Shown in pieces: positions 6,760 through 14,118 of a DNA stretch of 35,692 bases. Position 1 is the stretch's first letter. Every line of letters begins with the position of its first letter. Source of the stretch: Solirubrobacteraceae bacterium. Lineage in GTDB: Bacteria > Actinomycetota > Thermoleophilia > Solirubrobacterales > Solirubrobacteraceae. Under the pieces are notes generated by a model. It had not been told where the DNA came from. It was given only the letters and a program-made list of their open reading frames with translations, and did no database searches. The stretch is taken from assembly GCA_019683665.1 (NCBI GenBank), contig JADGIB010000002.1, forward strand, positions 1 through 35,692, written 5' to 3'. The translations under genes were made by a program, and so were the position numbers.

Positions 6760-8382
6760 CTACATCATCCCCGACATGTCGGGCATGTTGCCGCCGCCGG
6801 ACTCCTTCTCCGGGATCTCGGCGACGACCGCCTCGGTCGTGAGGATGTTCTTGGCGATCGAGGCCGCGTTCTGCAGCGCCGAGCGCGTGACCATGGCCGG
6901 GTCGATGACGCCGGCCTTGACGAGGTCGACCATCTCGCCGGTGGCGGCGTTCAGGCCCTCGTTGCCCTTGGCCTTGCGGACGTCGTTGACGACGACCGAG
7001 CCCTCGAGGCCCGCGTTGAACGCGATCTGACGCAGCGGCTCCTCGAGCGAGCGCAGGACGATCTTCGCGCCGGTGCGCTCGTCGTCGTCCTCGAACGCGT
7101 CGAGCGAGACGGAGTCGGCCGCGCGCAGGAGCGCGACGCCGCCGCCCGGCACGATGCCCTCCTCGAGGGCCGCGCGGGTCGCCTGCAGCGCGTCCTCGAC
7201 GCGGTGCTTCTTCTCCTTGACCTCGGTCTCGGTGGCCGCGCCGACCTTGACGACGGCCACGCCGCCCGACAGCTTCGCGAGGCGCTCCTGGAGCTTCTCG
7301 CGATCGAAGTCGGAGTCGGTCGTCTCGATCTCGGACTTGATCTGGTTGATGCGGCCCTTGATCGCGTCGACGTCGCCGGCGCCGTCCACGATCGTCGTCG
7401 TGTCCTTGGCGACGACGACGCGGCGGGCGCGGCCGAGCTGCGAGATCTGGGTGTTCTCGAGCTTGAGGCCGAGATCCTCGGTGATGACCTCGCCGCCCGA
7501 CAGGATGGCGATGTCCTCGAGCATGCGCTTGCGGCGATCGCCGAAGCCCGGCGCCTTGACGGCGACGCCGGTGAACGTGCCGCGCAGCTTGTTGACGACG
7601 AGCGTCGCCAGGGCCTCGCCCTCGACGTCCTCGGCGATGATCAGCAGCGGCTTGCCCGACTGGATGACCTGCTCGAGGATCGGGAGGAGGTCACGGACGG
7701 AGCCGATCTTCTGGTTGGCGATGAGGATGTAGGGCTCCTCCAGGACGGCCTCCATGCGGTCCTGGTCGGTGACCATGTAGGGCGAGATGTAGCCCTTGTC
7801 GAACTGCATGCCCTCGGTGAACTCGAGGTCGAGGCCGAACGTCTGGCCCTCCTCGACGTTCACGACGCCGTCCTTGCCGACCTTCTCGATGGCGTCGGCG
7901 ATGACGTCGCCGATCTCCTCGTCGCCGGCCGAGATCGTCGCGACGCGGGCGATCTGGTCCTTGCCGTTGACCTCGGTCGCCTGCGACTTGATGTTCTCGA
8001 CGATCTGGTCGACGGCCTTCTCGATGCCGCGCTTGAGCGCGAGCGGGTTGGCGCCGGCGGCGACGTTCTTCAGGCCCTCGCGGACGATGGCCTGCGCCAG
8101 GACGGTCGCCGTCGTCGTGCCGTCGCCGGCGACGTCGTTCGTCGCCGTCGCGACCTCGCGCACGAGCTGCGCGCCCTGGTTCTGGAAGACGTCCTCCACC
8201 TCGATCTCACGAGCGATGGTCACGCCGTCGTTCGTGATGGTCGGGGCGCCGAACTTCTTGTCGAGGACGACGTAGCGACCCTTCGGGCCGAGGGTGACCT
8301 TGACCGCATTGGCCACGGCGTCCACGCCCGCCTGGAGCGCGTTGCGCGCCTCGGCGTCGTACTTCAGTTCCTTGTGAGCCAT
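6760..8382 (-). CDS. groL: Chaperonin GroEL (Hsp60)
   Basis: 540-residue 60-kDa chaperonin. It forms the double-ring ATP-driven folding chamber with GroES in the cytoplasm. Characteristic segments are [14 protein letters not shown] (nucleotide site, about 29-42), the ATPase motif [16 protein letters not shown] (about 82-97), [21 protein letters not shown], and [15 protein letters not shown]. The C-terminus [12 protein letters not shown] is the canonical GGM-type tail rather than the His-rich tail of actinobacterial GroEL1 paralogues, so this is the housekeeping type. It follows groES by 16 bases; AGGAGA overlaps the groES stop and lies 12 bases before the ATG, a long but usable spacing. Expression should follow the CIRCE-controlled groES promoter. 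Confidence 0.98.
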   Translation of the reverse strand: MAHKELKYDAEARNALQAGVDAVANAVKVTLGPKGRYVVLDKKFGAPTITNDGVTIAREIEVEDVFQNQGAQLVREVATATNDVAGDGTTTATVLAQAIVREGLKNVAAGANPLALKRGIEKAVDQIVENIKSQATEVNGKDQIARVATISAGDEEIGDVIADAIEKVGKDGVVNVEEGQTFGLDLEFTEGMQFDKGYISPYMVTDQDRMEAVLEEPYILIANQKIGSVRDLLPILEQVIQSGKPLLIIAEDVEGEALATLVVNKLRGTFTGVAVKAPGFGDRRKRMLEDIAILSGGEVITEDLGLKLENTQISQLGRARRVVVAKDTTTIVDGAGDVDAIKGRINQIKSEIETTDSDFDREKLQERLAKLSGGVAVVKVGAATETEVKEKKHRVEDALQATRAALEEGIVPGGGVALLRAADSVSLDAFEDDDERTGAKIVLRSLEEPLRQIAFNAGLEGSVVVNDVRKAKGNEGLNAATGEMVDLVKAGVIDPAMVTRSALQNAASIAKNILTTEAVVAEIPEKESGGGNMPDMSGMM

Positions 8383-8398
8383 GTCGGTTCGCGTTCTC

Positions 8399-8692
8399 CT
8401 AGGACTCGATCTTGGCGAGGACGTCCGACTCGCGGAGGACCAGGAGATCCTCGCCGTCGACCTTGATCTCGGTGCCGCCGTACTTCGAGTAGAGGATCTC
8501 GTCACCCACGGCGACGTCGAGCGGGATGCGCTTCTCGCCGTCCTCGTCGTACTTGCCGTCGCCGACGGCCAGCACCTTCCCCTTCTGCGGCTTCTCCTTG
8601 GCGGTGTCGGGGAGCACGAGACCGCTGGCGGTCGTCTGGTCCTCCTCGATCGCCTGCACGATCAGCCGATCGCCCAGGGGCTTGAGCTTCAT
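8399..8692 (-). CDS. groS: Co-chaperonin GroES (Hsp10)
   Basis: 97-residue heptameric lid of the GroEL chamber. [43 protein letters not shown] is the family N-terminal half with the mobile loop at about 17-32, and [32 protein letters not shown] the second half. The ATG at 8692 is chosen from homologous length and from GGAGGT nine bases upstream; longer in-frame reading would run through the CIRCE operator. It is the first gene of the groES-groEL operon. It has a proper leader with a Shine-Dalgarno sequence, unlike most first genes in this window. Confidence 0.98.
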   Translation of the reverse strand: MKLKPLGDRLIVQAIEEDQTTASGLVLPDTAKEKPQKGKVLAVGDGKYDEDGEKRIPLDVAVGDEILYSKYGGTEIKVDGEDLLVLRESDVLAKIES

Positions 8693-8701
8693 GAGATGTT
8701 G

Positions 8702-8707
8702 ACCTCC
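8702..8707 (-). promoter_or_regulatory. Shine-Dalgarno site of groES
   Basis: GGAGGT on the minus strand, nine bases before the groES ATG. It marks groES as a leadered transcript, consistent with an operator placed in the 5' untranslated region. Confidence 0.8.
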
Positions 8708-8728
8708 GGAATGGGACTCTTGCGTCCG

Positions 8729-8755
8729 CTGGCACTCTCGGATCGAGAGTGCCAG
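8729..8755. promoter_or_regulatory. CIRCE operator 1 (HrcA site) upstream of groES
   Basis: CTGGCACTC, nine-base spacer, GAGTGCCAG: a perfect 9-9-9 inverted repeat matching the CIRCE consensus TTAGCACTC-N9-GAGTGCTAA in its actinobacterial GC-rich form. It lies between the likely groES start site and the Shine-Dalgarno sequence. The heat-shock repressor HrcA binds such sites; hrcA itself is not in the window. Confidence 0.93.
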
Positions 8756-8766
8756 ACTCGTGGACG

Positions 8767-8772
8767 ATGCTA
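8767..8772 (-). promoter_or_regulatory. Candidate -10 element of groES-groEL
   Basis: TAGCAT on the minus strand lies between the two CIRCE copies and overlaps the stop codon of the upstream gene. Transcription would begin near 8760, placing CIRCE 1 in the early transcribed region and CIRCE 2 over the spacer/-35 region. No clear -35 is visible. Confidence 0.4.
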
Positions 8773-9522
8773 GCAATCCTGGCACTCTCGGGCCAGGCGT
8801 GCCAGCGGAGTGTCAGGCCCGGGCTCTGCGCCGAGGGGCGCCGGGGAGACCGTGACCGTGACGTCGTAGCGCAGCGTCCCGCGCATCCCGGCCGACCGCA
8901 GCCGCCGCGTCCCCGACGCCGTCAGCGTCACCGGGCCGGCGCGCAGCGCGTCGAGCGTCGTCGTCGCGACCGGCAGCGACCCGGTCGCCTGGAGGTCGGC
9001 CAGGCGCGGCCCGGCGCAGCGGGTCGACAGCGGGTCCTCGGAGCCCTCGATCTCGGCCCCGGCGGCCGCCGCGGGCGACAGGAAGACGACCTCGACCGCG
9101 TCGCCGCTGCGGCGCACGCCGAACGTCGTGACCGTGTGGGCGATCCGGTCGCGGCAGCGCTGGCCGCGGTCGCGCACGCGCGCGACCGTCCGCCCGGCCG
9201 GGTCGTAGAGACCGCCGCCGCCGGCGACGAGGTCGCCCATCGTCACGACGAACGCACCGCCCACCCCGCCCGAGCGGTGGCGGACGCGGCCGCGCAGCCC
9301 GCAGCGCCCGACGCGGCGGCAGGTCGCGCGGTCGCTGCGGAAGTCGAGCCGCAGGGCCGCGCGGGCGTCCTGGGCGAGGAGGGAGATCCCGCCGGCGGCG
9401 GGCTGGGCGTCGGCGGGGACGGGCTCCGGCGTCCCGTCCTGGGCGTGGGCGGCCGCGGGCGCGGCGGCCGCGAGGAGGAGGGTCGTGAGCGCGCCGACGA
9501 TCCGGGTCGATGCGTAGGTCAT
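8770..9522 (-). CDS. Secreted protein of unknown function
   Basis: 250-residue protein I do not recognise. Residues 1-28 form a signal peptide (MTYASTR, then a hydrophobic Leu/Ala run ending AHA), so it should be exported. The mature part is beta-rich in appearance, with Cys at about 68, 74, 123 and 171 that could form disulfides, and ends REC-QDC. The last residues are encoded by the second CIRCE element, so that part of the C-terminus may be shaped by the operator rather than by protein function. The ATG has TAGGCT ten bases upstream. It points toward groES on the same strand, with the groES promoter inside its 3' end; read-through could therefore add to groESL transcription. It diverges from the membrane protein at 9570. 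Confidence 0.7.
   Translation of the reverse strand: MTYASTRIVGALTTLLLAAAAPAAAHAQDGTPEPVPADAQPAAGGISLLAQDARAALRLDFRSDRATCRRVGRCGLRGRVRHRSGGVGGAFVVTMGDLVAGGGGLYDPAGRTVARVRDRGQRCRDRIAHTVTTFGVRRSGDAVEVVFLSPAAAAGAEIEGSEDPLSTRCAGPRLADLQATGSLPVATTTLDALRAGPVTLTASGTRRLRSAGMRGTLRYDVTVTVSPAPLGAEPGPDTPLARLARECQDC
8779..8805. promoter_or_regulatory. CIRCE operator 2, inside the 3' end of the upstream CDS
   Basis: CTGGCACTC, nine-base spacer, GCGTGCCAG: one mismatch from a perfect inverted repeat, and exactly 50 bp from CIRCE 1 (start to start). It is wholly within the last codons of the adjacent minus-strand gene, encoding most of its C-terminal [10 protein letters not shown]. Two CIRCE copies 50 bp (about five helical turns) apart could support cooperative HrcA binding. 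Confidence 0.8.
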
Positions 9523-9532
9523 GGGGGCGGGC

Positions 9533-9538
9533 AGCCTA
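9533..9538 (-). promoter_or_regulatory. Putative -10 element of the secreted-protein gene
   Basis: TAGGCT on the minus strand, ten bases before the ATG at 9522, with only a C/G run between. It is back-to-back with the -10 element at 9555. Confidence 0.45.
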
Positions 9539-9554
9539 CCCGCCGTCCTGCCGC

Positions 9555-9560
9555 TACCGT
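9555..9560 (+). promoter_or_regulatory. Putative -10 element of the membrane-protein gene
   Basis: TACCGT, nine bases before the ATG at 9570; there is no Shine-Dalgarno sequence. Only 47 bp separate the two divergent start codons, so the two promoters must share their -35 regions. Confidence 0.5.
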
Positions 9561-9569
9561 CGCGCGCCG

Positions 9570-10634
9570 ATGCGGCCCCGCCTGATCCGCCATCCGACCC
9601 GCGACGCCGACGCGATCGCGCTGCTGGAGACCTTCCTCGTCTCCGGCGTCGCGACCGTCCTCGTCATCCGCACCCAGCTGTGGGCGACGAACTACCCGCA
9701 GCTCGGCGGCCACGGGCTCCACATCGCCCACCTCCTCTACGGCGGCATCCTCATGGCGATCACGATCGCCCTGCTGCTCGTCTACCTGAACCGGTCGCTG
9801 CGCCGCCCGGCCGCGGTCCTCGGCGGCATCGGCTTCGGCTTCTTCATCGACGAGCTCGGCAAGTTCATCACGTCCGACAACGACTACTTCTTCAAGCCGG
9901 CGGCGGCGCTCATCTACCTGACGTTCGTCGTGATGTACCTGCTCATCCGCACGTTCGAGCGCCGGCGCGGGCTGACCGAGATGGAGCGGGTCGTCAACGC
10001 GCTCGACCTCGCGGCCGAGGCCGCCCGCCACGACCTCGACGAGCGCGACAAGCAGCGGGCCCTGCGGCTCCTCGACGGCGCCGACCCGTCCGACCCGCTC
10101 GTCGCGCCCGTCCGCGACCTCATCGCCCGGCTCGACGCGCTCCCGCCCCGCCCGCCGCGCTGGCCGGCGCGCACCGCGCTGCGCATCCGCGACGCCTACC
10201 TCGCCTTCTCGCAGACGCCGCTCTTCACCCCGCTCGTCATCGCGGTCATCGTCGGCTGGGGCGTGCTCAGCCTCCTCGTCACCTTCGAGCTCGTGCTCTC
10301 GATCGGCCTGGACCTCGGCGGCGCCCGCCCGGGGGCCGAGAGCGACGCGCTCAGCGACCTGTCGGTCGTCAACTGGCTCAGCCTCGCCTCCTCGACGGCC
10401 TCGGGCGTGCTCGTCGCGGCCGGCGTCGTGCGCCTGCGCCGGGGCCGCGTCGAGGCCGCCTACCGCTCGTTCGAGCGCGCGCTGCTCGTCTCGATCCTCC
10501 TCACGCGCACGTTCTCGTTCGTCGAGTCCCAGTTCGGCGCCGTCTTCGGCCTCGGGATCGACCTGCTGCTGTGGGTCAGCCTCGGGCTCATGACCCGCGG
10601 GGAGCGCCAGCGCGCGAGCGTGGCGGCGGGCTGA
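9570..10634 (+). CDS. Polytopic membrane protein of unknown function
   Basis: 354 residues with about seven hydrophobic segments (near 18-36, 48-72, 80-95, 108-126, 213-242, 268-290 and 308-345). A charged cytoplasmic stretch (127-205) has heptad-like Leu/Ala spacing (MERVVNALDLAAEAARHDLDERDKQRALRLL). The third segment carries a conserved-looking GFGFFIDELGKFIT with acidic residues inside the membrane region. I cannot assign a function; it could be a small-ion transporter or sensor. The ATG at 9570 is chosen because of TACCGT nine bases upstream. Its TGA (10632-10634) directly abuts the stop of the convergent ASCH gene with no base between. Confidence 0.75.
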   Translation: MRPRLIRHPTRDADAIALLETFLVSGVATVLVIRTQLWATNYPQLGGHGLHIAHLLYGGILMAITIALLLVYLNRSLRRPAAVLGGIGFGFFIDELGKFITSDNDYFFKPAAALIYLTFVVMYLLIRTFERRRGLTEMERVVNALDLAAEAARHDLDERDKQRALRLLDGADPSDPLVAPVRDLIARLDALPPRPPRWPARTALRIRDAYLAFSQTPLFTPLVIAVIVGWGVLSLLVTFELVLSIGLDLGGARPGAESDALSDLSVVNWLSLASSTASGVLVAAGVVRLRRGRVEAAYRSFERALLVSILLTRTFSFVESQFGAVFGLGIDLLLWVSLGLMTRGERQRASVAAG

Positions 10635-11033
10635 CTAGTTCTGCGCGCCGCCGATGCCGAGGCGCCGGTCGGTGAACTCCGACGGCGAGTCGACGATCTG
10701 GCTGAACCGCACGACGGTCACGACGTCGTCCATCGAGACCTCCCGCCCGTAGATCTGCTCGAGGAAGTGGATCATCTCCTCGTGGCGGCGGAACTCGGGG
10801 TTGTCGTGCTCGATGTCGCGCGGCGAGAGCTCGCGGACGCGCTTGACCTCGACCTGGTCGATGACCGCCTCGAAGATCCGCTCGCGCGGCGAGTACTGGT
10901 AGCCGATCGTGACCAGGACGAGCTGGTTCTTGCGGTACTTGTGGGACTTGTCGCCGAGCCGGATCGTGGCGGTCTTGCGCCCCCGCTTCAGCTGGTCGGC
11001 GAAGATGCGTGAGTAGAAGTTCAGTACCTGCAC
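10635..11033 (-). CDS. ASCH-domain protein
   Basis: 132-residue protein whose N-terminal half matches the ASCH (ASC-1 homology) beta-barrel: VLNFYSRIFADQLKRGRKTATIRLGDKSHKYRKNQLVLVTIGY, with the ASCH-type motif of a basic helix followed by strands and RKTATIR. ASCH domains resemble PUA domains and are thought to bind RNA, often tRNA or transcripts linked to translation; one bacterial branch (YqfB) hydrolyses N4-acetylcytidine. No catalytic call is possible here. The start is GTG at 11033, with TAGAGT eleven bases upstream. The C-terminal 35 residues (VDSPSEFTDRRLGIGG) are unassigned. It is convergent, with no gap, to the membrane protein. Confidence 0.72.
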   Translation of the reverse strand: MQVLNFYSRIFADQLKRGRKTATIRLGDKSHKYRKNQLVLVTIGYQYSPRERIFEAVIDQVEVKRVRELSPRDIEHDNPEFRRHEEMIHFLEQIYGREVSMDDVVTVVRFSQIVDSPSEFTDRRLGIGGAQN

Positions 11034-11044
11034 AGGCGGGCGTG

Positions 11045-11050
11045 ACTCTA
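11045..11050 (-). promoter_or_regulatory. Putative -10 element of the ASCH gene
   Basis: TAGAGT on the minus strand, eleven bases before the GTG start and just past the stop codon of the NUDIX gene, which suggests a separate transcript for the ASCH gene. Confidence 0.4.
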
Positions 11051-11055
11051 GCGCG

Positions 11056-11493
11056 TCAGGGGGCCGCCCGTTCCCGCCGGACCCGCTCCAGCGCGCGCTG
11101 CACCATCTCCCGCTCGCCGCGGTAGGAGAGCTCGTCCAGCGCGCGCTCCAGCGGCACCCAGCGGGCCTCCTCGACCTCGGCGTCGTGGTCGGCCACGTCG
11201 CCCGACCGGTAGTCGAACAGGTAGAAGGCGACGACCTTCGCGATCCGCTTGCCGTCGCGCTGGTACCAGTAGCGGACGTCGCCGAGCTTCTCGACGAGCT
11301 CGGCCTCCACGCCGGTCTCCTCGCGGACCTCGCGCACCGCCGCCTGCGGCGGCGTCTCGCCCGGGTCGACGTGCCCCTTCGGCAGCGCGACGACCGCCCG
11401 CCCGTTCGCGGCCCGGCGGCGCGGGACGATCACGATCGTCTCGTCGCCGCGGATGACGACGCCGCCGGCGCTGAACTCAGTAGACGTAGCCAC
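11056..11493 (-). CDS. NUDIX hydrolase
   Basis: 145-residue NUDIX hydrolase cleaving a nucleoside diphosphate linked to X. The 23-residue Nudix box runs from Gly40 to Val62 (GHVDPGETPPQAAVREVREETGV) and satisfies GX5EX7REUXEEXGU exactly, so it should be an active, metal-dependent enzyme. The N-terminal SAGGVVIRGD and the VRYWYQRDGKRIAKVVAFYLFDY strand pair resemble diadenosine polyphosphate or MutT-like hydrolases, but specificity is open. The GTG start (11493) lies 17 bases inside the CRP-family gene, so the two are probably co-transcribed and coupled. No later start preserves the first strand. Confidence 0.88.
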   Translation of the reverse strand: MATSTEFSAGGVVIRGDETIVIVPRRRAANGRAVVALPKGHVDPGETPPQAAVREVREETGVEAELVEKLGDVRYWYQRDGKRIAKVVAFYLFDYRSGDVADHDAEVEEARWVPLERALDELSYRGEREMVQRALERVRRERAAP

Positions 11494-12172
11494 GCAGCGC
11501 GGCGGGGTCGTTGACGACGATGCGGCCGCGGCCCTGCGTGATGACCCCGGCCCGCTCGAGCACGGCCAGGAAGCGACTGGCCGACTCGCGCGAGGAGCCG
11601 GCGAGCTGGGCGATGTCGGCCTGGGTGATCGTGACGAGCACGTCGCGCTCGCCGGCGCCCTCCTTGCGGGCGGCCTCGACGAGCTCCCCGAGGACGGTCG
11701 CGACGCGGCTCTGCACGGTCTGGAACGACTGGCGCGTGAGGCGCTCGTTGGCCTCCCGCAGCCGCCGGCCGAGCGACACCGCGAGCTTCACCGCCATCGA
11801 CGCGTGCTCCTCGAGCAGGCGCCGGAAGTCCGGGCCGGAGATCGCGATCGTCTGCAGCTCGTCGAGCGCCTCGAGCGTCGCCGAGCGCTTCTCGTCGTCG
11901 AAGATCGCGAGCTCGCCGAAGATGTCGCCGGGGCCGAAGTGCGCGAGCGTGATGGTGCGCCCGTCGGCGTGCTCGCGGATCGCGCGCGCGTGCCCGCTGC
12001 GGATGACGTAGCACGTGTCGCTCGCGTCGCCCTCCCGGAAGATCACCTCGCCGGGCGCGAACGCCCGCGGGACGGCGACCCGGGCGATCTGGCGCAGATC
12101 GGGCTCGGCCAGGGTCTCGAAGACCCCGACCCCGTGGAGCAGCGCGACGGCCTCCTCGGTGGTGGCACCCAT
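11477..12172 (-). CDS. CRP/FNR-family transcriptional regulator
   Basis: 231-residue regulator with an N-terminal cyclic-nucleotide-binding beta-roll (about 12-130) and a C-terminal winged helix-turn-helix (about 150-225). The phosphate-binding cassette reads FGELAIFDDEKRSATLEA (about 87-104). FGELAxxxxxxRSAT retains the Glu and Arg-Ser needed for cyclic-nucleotide contact in CRP, so cAMP or cGMP sensing is plausible. No N-terminal Cys cluster is present, so it is not an FNR-type iron-sulfur sensor. The recognition helix is in AGSSRESASRFLAVLERAG (about 190-208). I chose the ATG at 12172; an immediately preceding GTG is also possible. TATCCT is ten bases upstream. It is the first gene with the overlapping NUDIX hydrolase and diverges from a secreted unknown. 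Confidence 0.9.
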   Translation of the reverse strand: MGATTEEAVALLHGVGVFETLAEPDLRQIARVAVPRAFAPGEVIFREGDASDTCYVIRSGHARAIREHADGRTITLAHFGPGDIFGELAIFDDEKRSATLEALDELQTIAISGPDFRRLLEEHASMAVKLAVSLGRRLREANERLTRQSFQTVQSRVATVLGELVEAARKEGAGERDVLVTITQADIAQLAGSSRESASRFLAVLERAGVITQGRGRIVVNDPAALRGYVY

Positions 12173-12182
12173 CACCCCCGTC

Positions 12183-12188
12183 AGGATA
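12183..12188 (-). promoter_or_regulatory. Putative -10 element of the CRP-family gene
   Basis: TATCCT on the minus strand, ten bases before the ATG (seven before the alternative GTG). It is one half of a compact divergent promoter pair only about 20 bp apart. Confidence 0.5.
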
Positions 12189-12207
12189 TGCGACGGCGGG
12201 CCGCCGC

Positions 12208-12213
12208 TATGGT
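12208..12213 (+). promoter_or_regulatory. Putative -10 element of the secreted-protein gene at 12220
   Basis: TATGGT, six bases before the ATG, the classical leaderless spacing. It lies within 25 bp of the divergent CRP-family -10 element, so the regulator could control both. Confidence 0.55.
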
Positions 12214-12219
12214 CGGGTC

Positions 12220-12720
12220 ATGGCCCGCTCCGCGCTCGCCGTCGCGCTGGCGGCGCTGGCGCTCGCCCCGGCCGGGGCGCAGGCCGCCGCGCCGAAGCCG
12301 TGGGCGACGGTCAACGTCTGCGACACCGCCAAGCACCCGAACACGATCGGGATCCGCGCCTCGATGCCGGGCGCCCGCCGCACGGGGGTCCGGCTCTACA
12401 TGCGCTTCCGGGTCCAGTGGCGCGACCGCACGGACGGCCGCTGGCACAACCTCCTCGAGGGCCGCGGCGGCGACTCCGGGTGGGTGTCGCTCGGCCGCTC
12501 GCGCGGCGGGCGCGGCCGCCAGGCCGGCCAGCTGTTCCGCTTCGCCGCGCCGGAGCCCGGCAGGCCGCAGGTCCTGCGTGGGCGGGTCGACTTCCAGTGG
12601 CGGATCGGCCGCGACGTCGTGCGCCACGCCACGGCGATCACTGAGAAGGGGCACCGCTCGGCCGCCGGGAGCGACCCGAAGGGCCACTCCGCGGCGACCT
12701 GCGTGCTGCGGGCGCCGTAG
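12220..12720 (+). CDS. Small secreted protein of unknown function
   Basis: 166 residues. A signal peptide (1-23, MARSALAVALAALALAPAGAQA) precedes a mature domain with two Cys (about 34 and 161) that could form one disulfide linking its ends. Between them are alternating aromatic/basic strands (VRLYMRFRVQWRDR, GQLFRFAAP, LRGRVDFQWRI), suggesting a beta-sandwich, perhaps immunoglobulin-like. I do not recognise a named family. The ATG follows TATGGT by six bases, and the gene diverges from the CRP-family regulator. It is convergent with bioY (6-bp gap). Confidence 0.7.
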   Translation: MARSALAVALAALALAPAGAQAAAPKPWATVNVCDTAKHPNTIGIRASMPGARRTGVRLYMRFRVQWRDRTDGRWHNLLEGRGGDSGWVSLGRSRGGRGRQAGQLFRFAAPEPGRPQVLRGRVDFQWRIGRDVVRHATAITEKGHRSAAGSDPKGHSAATCVLRAP

Positions 12721-12726
12721 CGGCGC

Positions 12727-13317
12727 TCAGCGCCCGTCGATGCGGCGCGCCAGGCGCCAGGCCGACGGCATCGCGACCGCGGCGATCGCGGCCTTGATCA
12801 GCCCGCCGACGATGAACAGCGTGAAGCCGTTGTGGACGGCCGTCGACCAGTCCGAGCCGGCCCAGACCTTCAGCCACGGCACGCCGATCCCGAAGACGAT
12901 CAGCTGCGCGAGGCAGAACGACGCGAACGCGATGAGCGGTCGGCGGTCGGCGCCCAGCTCGGCCAAGCGGCCGACGACGTACGTGGCGACGACGAAGCCG
13001 ACGAGGTAGCCGCCGGTGGCGCCCAGCAGGTGGTCGATGCCCATGCCGCCGTCGGAGTAGACGGGCATGAACAGGCCCATGACGACGTACAGGGCGACGG
13101 CGGTGACCCCGCGGTTGGCGCCCAGGGCCGAGCCGATCAGGACGACGCCGAGCGTCTGCCCGGTGATCGGGACGGGGGACGGCGGGACCTCGATGGCGAT
13201 CTGGGCCATGAGCGCCATGAACAGCGCCCCGGCGAGGACGAGCACGGCATCGCGGGCGCGAGCGCCCGGCAGGGCGTCGGCCAGCACGAGGCGGCGCGGC
13301 GCGGCGTATGACGTCAA
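12727..13317 (-). CDS. bioY: Biotin transporter BioY (ECF S-component)
   Basis: 196-residue membrane protein of the BioY family, the biotin-binding S subunit of energy-coupling-factor transporters. The signature [18 protein letters not shown] (about 49-66) and the [18 protein letters not shown] segment (about 100-117) are diagnostic; about six hydrophobic helices are visible. No ecfA or ecfT genes are adjacent, so it either borrows a shared ECF module or works alone, as reported for some BioY proteins. The start is TTG at 13317, chosen because AGAAAGGAG ends five bases before it, one of the strongest Shine-Dalgarno sites in the window; the first residues ([10 protein letters not shown]) fit a short cytoplasmic lead-in. 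Confidence 0.92.
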   Translation of the reverse strand: MTSYAAPRRLVLADALPGARARDAVLVLAGALFMALMAQIAIEVPPSPVPITGQTLGVVLIGSALGANRGVTAVALYVVMGLFMPVYSDGGMGIDHLLGATGGYLVGFVVATYVVGRLAELGADRRPLIAFASFCLAQLIVFGIGVPWLKVWAGSDWSTAVHNGFTLFIVGGLIKAAIAAVAMPSAWRLARRIDGR

Positions 13318-13322
13318 GACTG

Positions 13323-13331
13323 CTCCTTTCT
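13323..13331 (-). promoter_or_regulatory. Shine-Dalgarno site that fixes the TTG start of bioY
   Basis: AGAAAGGAG on the minus strand, five bases before TTG. It decides the rare start codon. The remaining 70 bases up to the phosphodiesterase gene hold no clear operator; TACCAAT at about 13350-13356 is a weak -10 candidate. Confidence 0.75.
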
Positions 13332-13404
13332 GCGCGACCAGGCCGGTATTGGTAGCGGCTCCGGCCGCCGGATGTCGCGGAGTTCGACGCCGGGACCGCG
13401 CCCG

Positions 13405-14118
13405 TCAGGCGTCGAAGAGCCGCGGGTCGTTGGAGATGACGCCGTCGACGCCCAGCGCCTCCAGGCGCGCGATCGTCGCCGCGTCGTCGACCGTCCAGAC
13501 GTAGAGCTCGCCGCCCGCCGCGTGGACGCGGCGCACGAGCGCGGCGGTCACGAGCCGCCACTGGGCCATGAGCGCGTCGGCGCGGCCGGCCCGGATCGCG
13601 GCGGCCGCCCGCCGCGGCAGCGCCGTGCGGTAGGCCAGGCCCCAGCCGATCGCGGGGACCCGCGTCCACGGCGAGCGCATCGGGTCGCGCCGCAGCCGCG
13701 GGACCGACCAGCCGAGGCGCAGCGACGGCTCGGCCGCCCGCAGGCGCGCCAGCGACGGGATCTCCATCGTCGACACGAGCGCGCGCTCGAGCAGGCCGTG
13801 GCGGCGCAGCGCGTCGAGGACCCGCAGCTCGTAGCCCTGCAGCTTGAGGTCGACGTCGAGCTCGACGCCGGCGAACGCGTCCTGCGCGAGGTGGGCCAGG
13901 CCCTCCTCGAGCGTCGGGGCGGCCCCGGCGCGCAGCGCGCCGTAGTCGTGGGCGAGGTACAGCTCGCCGGTGCCGTCGGGGCGCTCGGAGAGGACGTCGA
14001 ACTCGATCATGTCGACGCCGTGGGCGACGGCGGCGTCGAACGAGGCCGGCGTGTTGCCGGGCGCGATGTGGTCGGCGCCCTTGTGGCCGACCCGGCGGGG
14101 GCGGGGCGGGCGGCTCAC
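13405..14118 (-). CDS. Glycerophosphodiester phosphodiesterase family protein
   Basis: 237-residue GDPD-type TIM barrel, expected to hydrolyse glycerophosphodiesters to glycerol 3-phosphate and an alcohol using a divalent metal. Motifs are His12 in [18 protein letters not shown], metal ligands Glu39 and Asp41 in DMIEFDV, and second His57 in YLAHDYG. The first motif normally reads H-R-G; here Arg is Lys13, and the ENT triplet is GNT, so the phosphate-contact residues are altered. The C-terminal VWTVDD and [12 protein letters not shown] segments are canonical. There is no signal peptide, so it is cytoplasmic. The GTG start overlaps the nei stop by four bases (GTGA), making it the last gene of the repair operon. 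Confidence 0.85.
   Translation of the reverse strand: MSRPPRPRRVGHKGADHIAPGNTPASFDAAVAHGVDMIEFDVLSERPDGTGELYLAHDYGALRAGAAPTLEEGLAHLAQDAFAGVELDVDLKLQGYELRVLDALRRHGLLERALVSTMEIPSLARLRAAEPSLRLGWSVPRLRRDPMRSPWTRVPAIGWGLAYRTALPRRAAAAIRAGRADALMAQWRLVTAALVRRVHAAGGELYVWTVDDAATIARLEALGVDGVISNDPRLFDA

Noticed and set aside
12728-13404. Biotin operator or riboswitch before bioY
   Set aside because: The 87-bp upstream gap shows a Shine-Dalgarno site and a weak TACCAAT, but no BirA- or BioQ-like inverted repeat that I can see.
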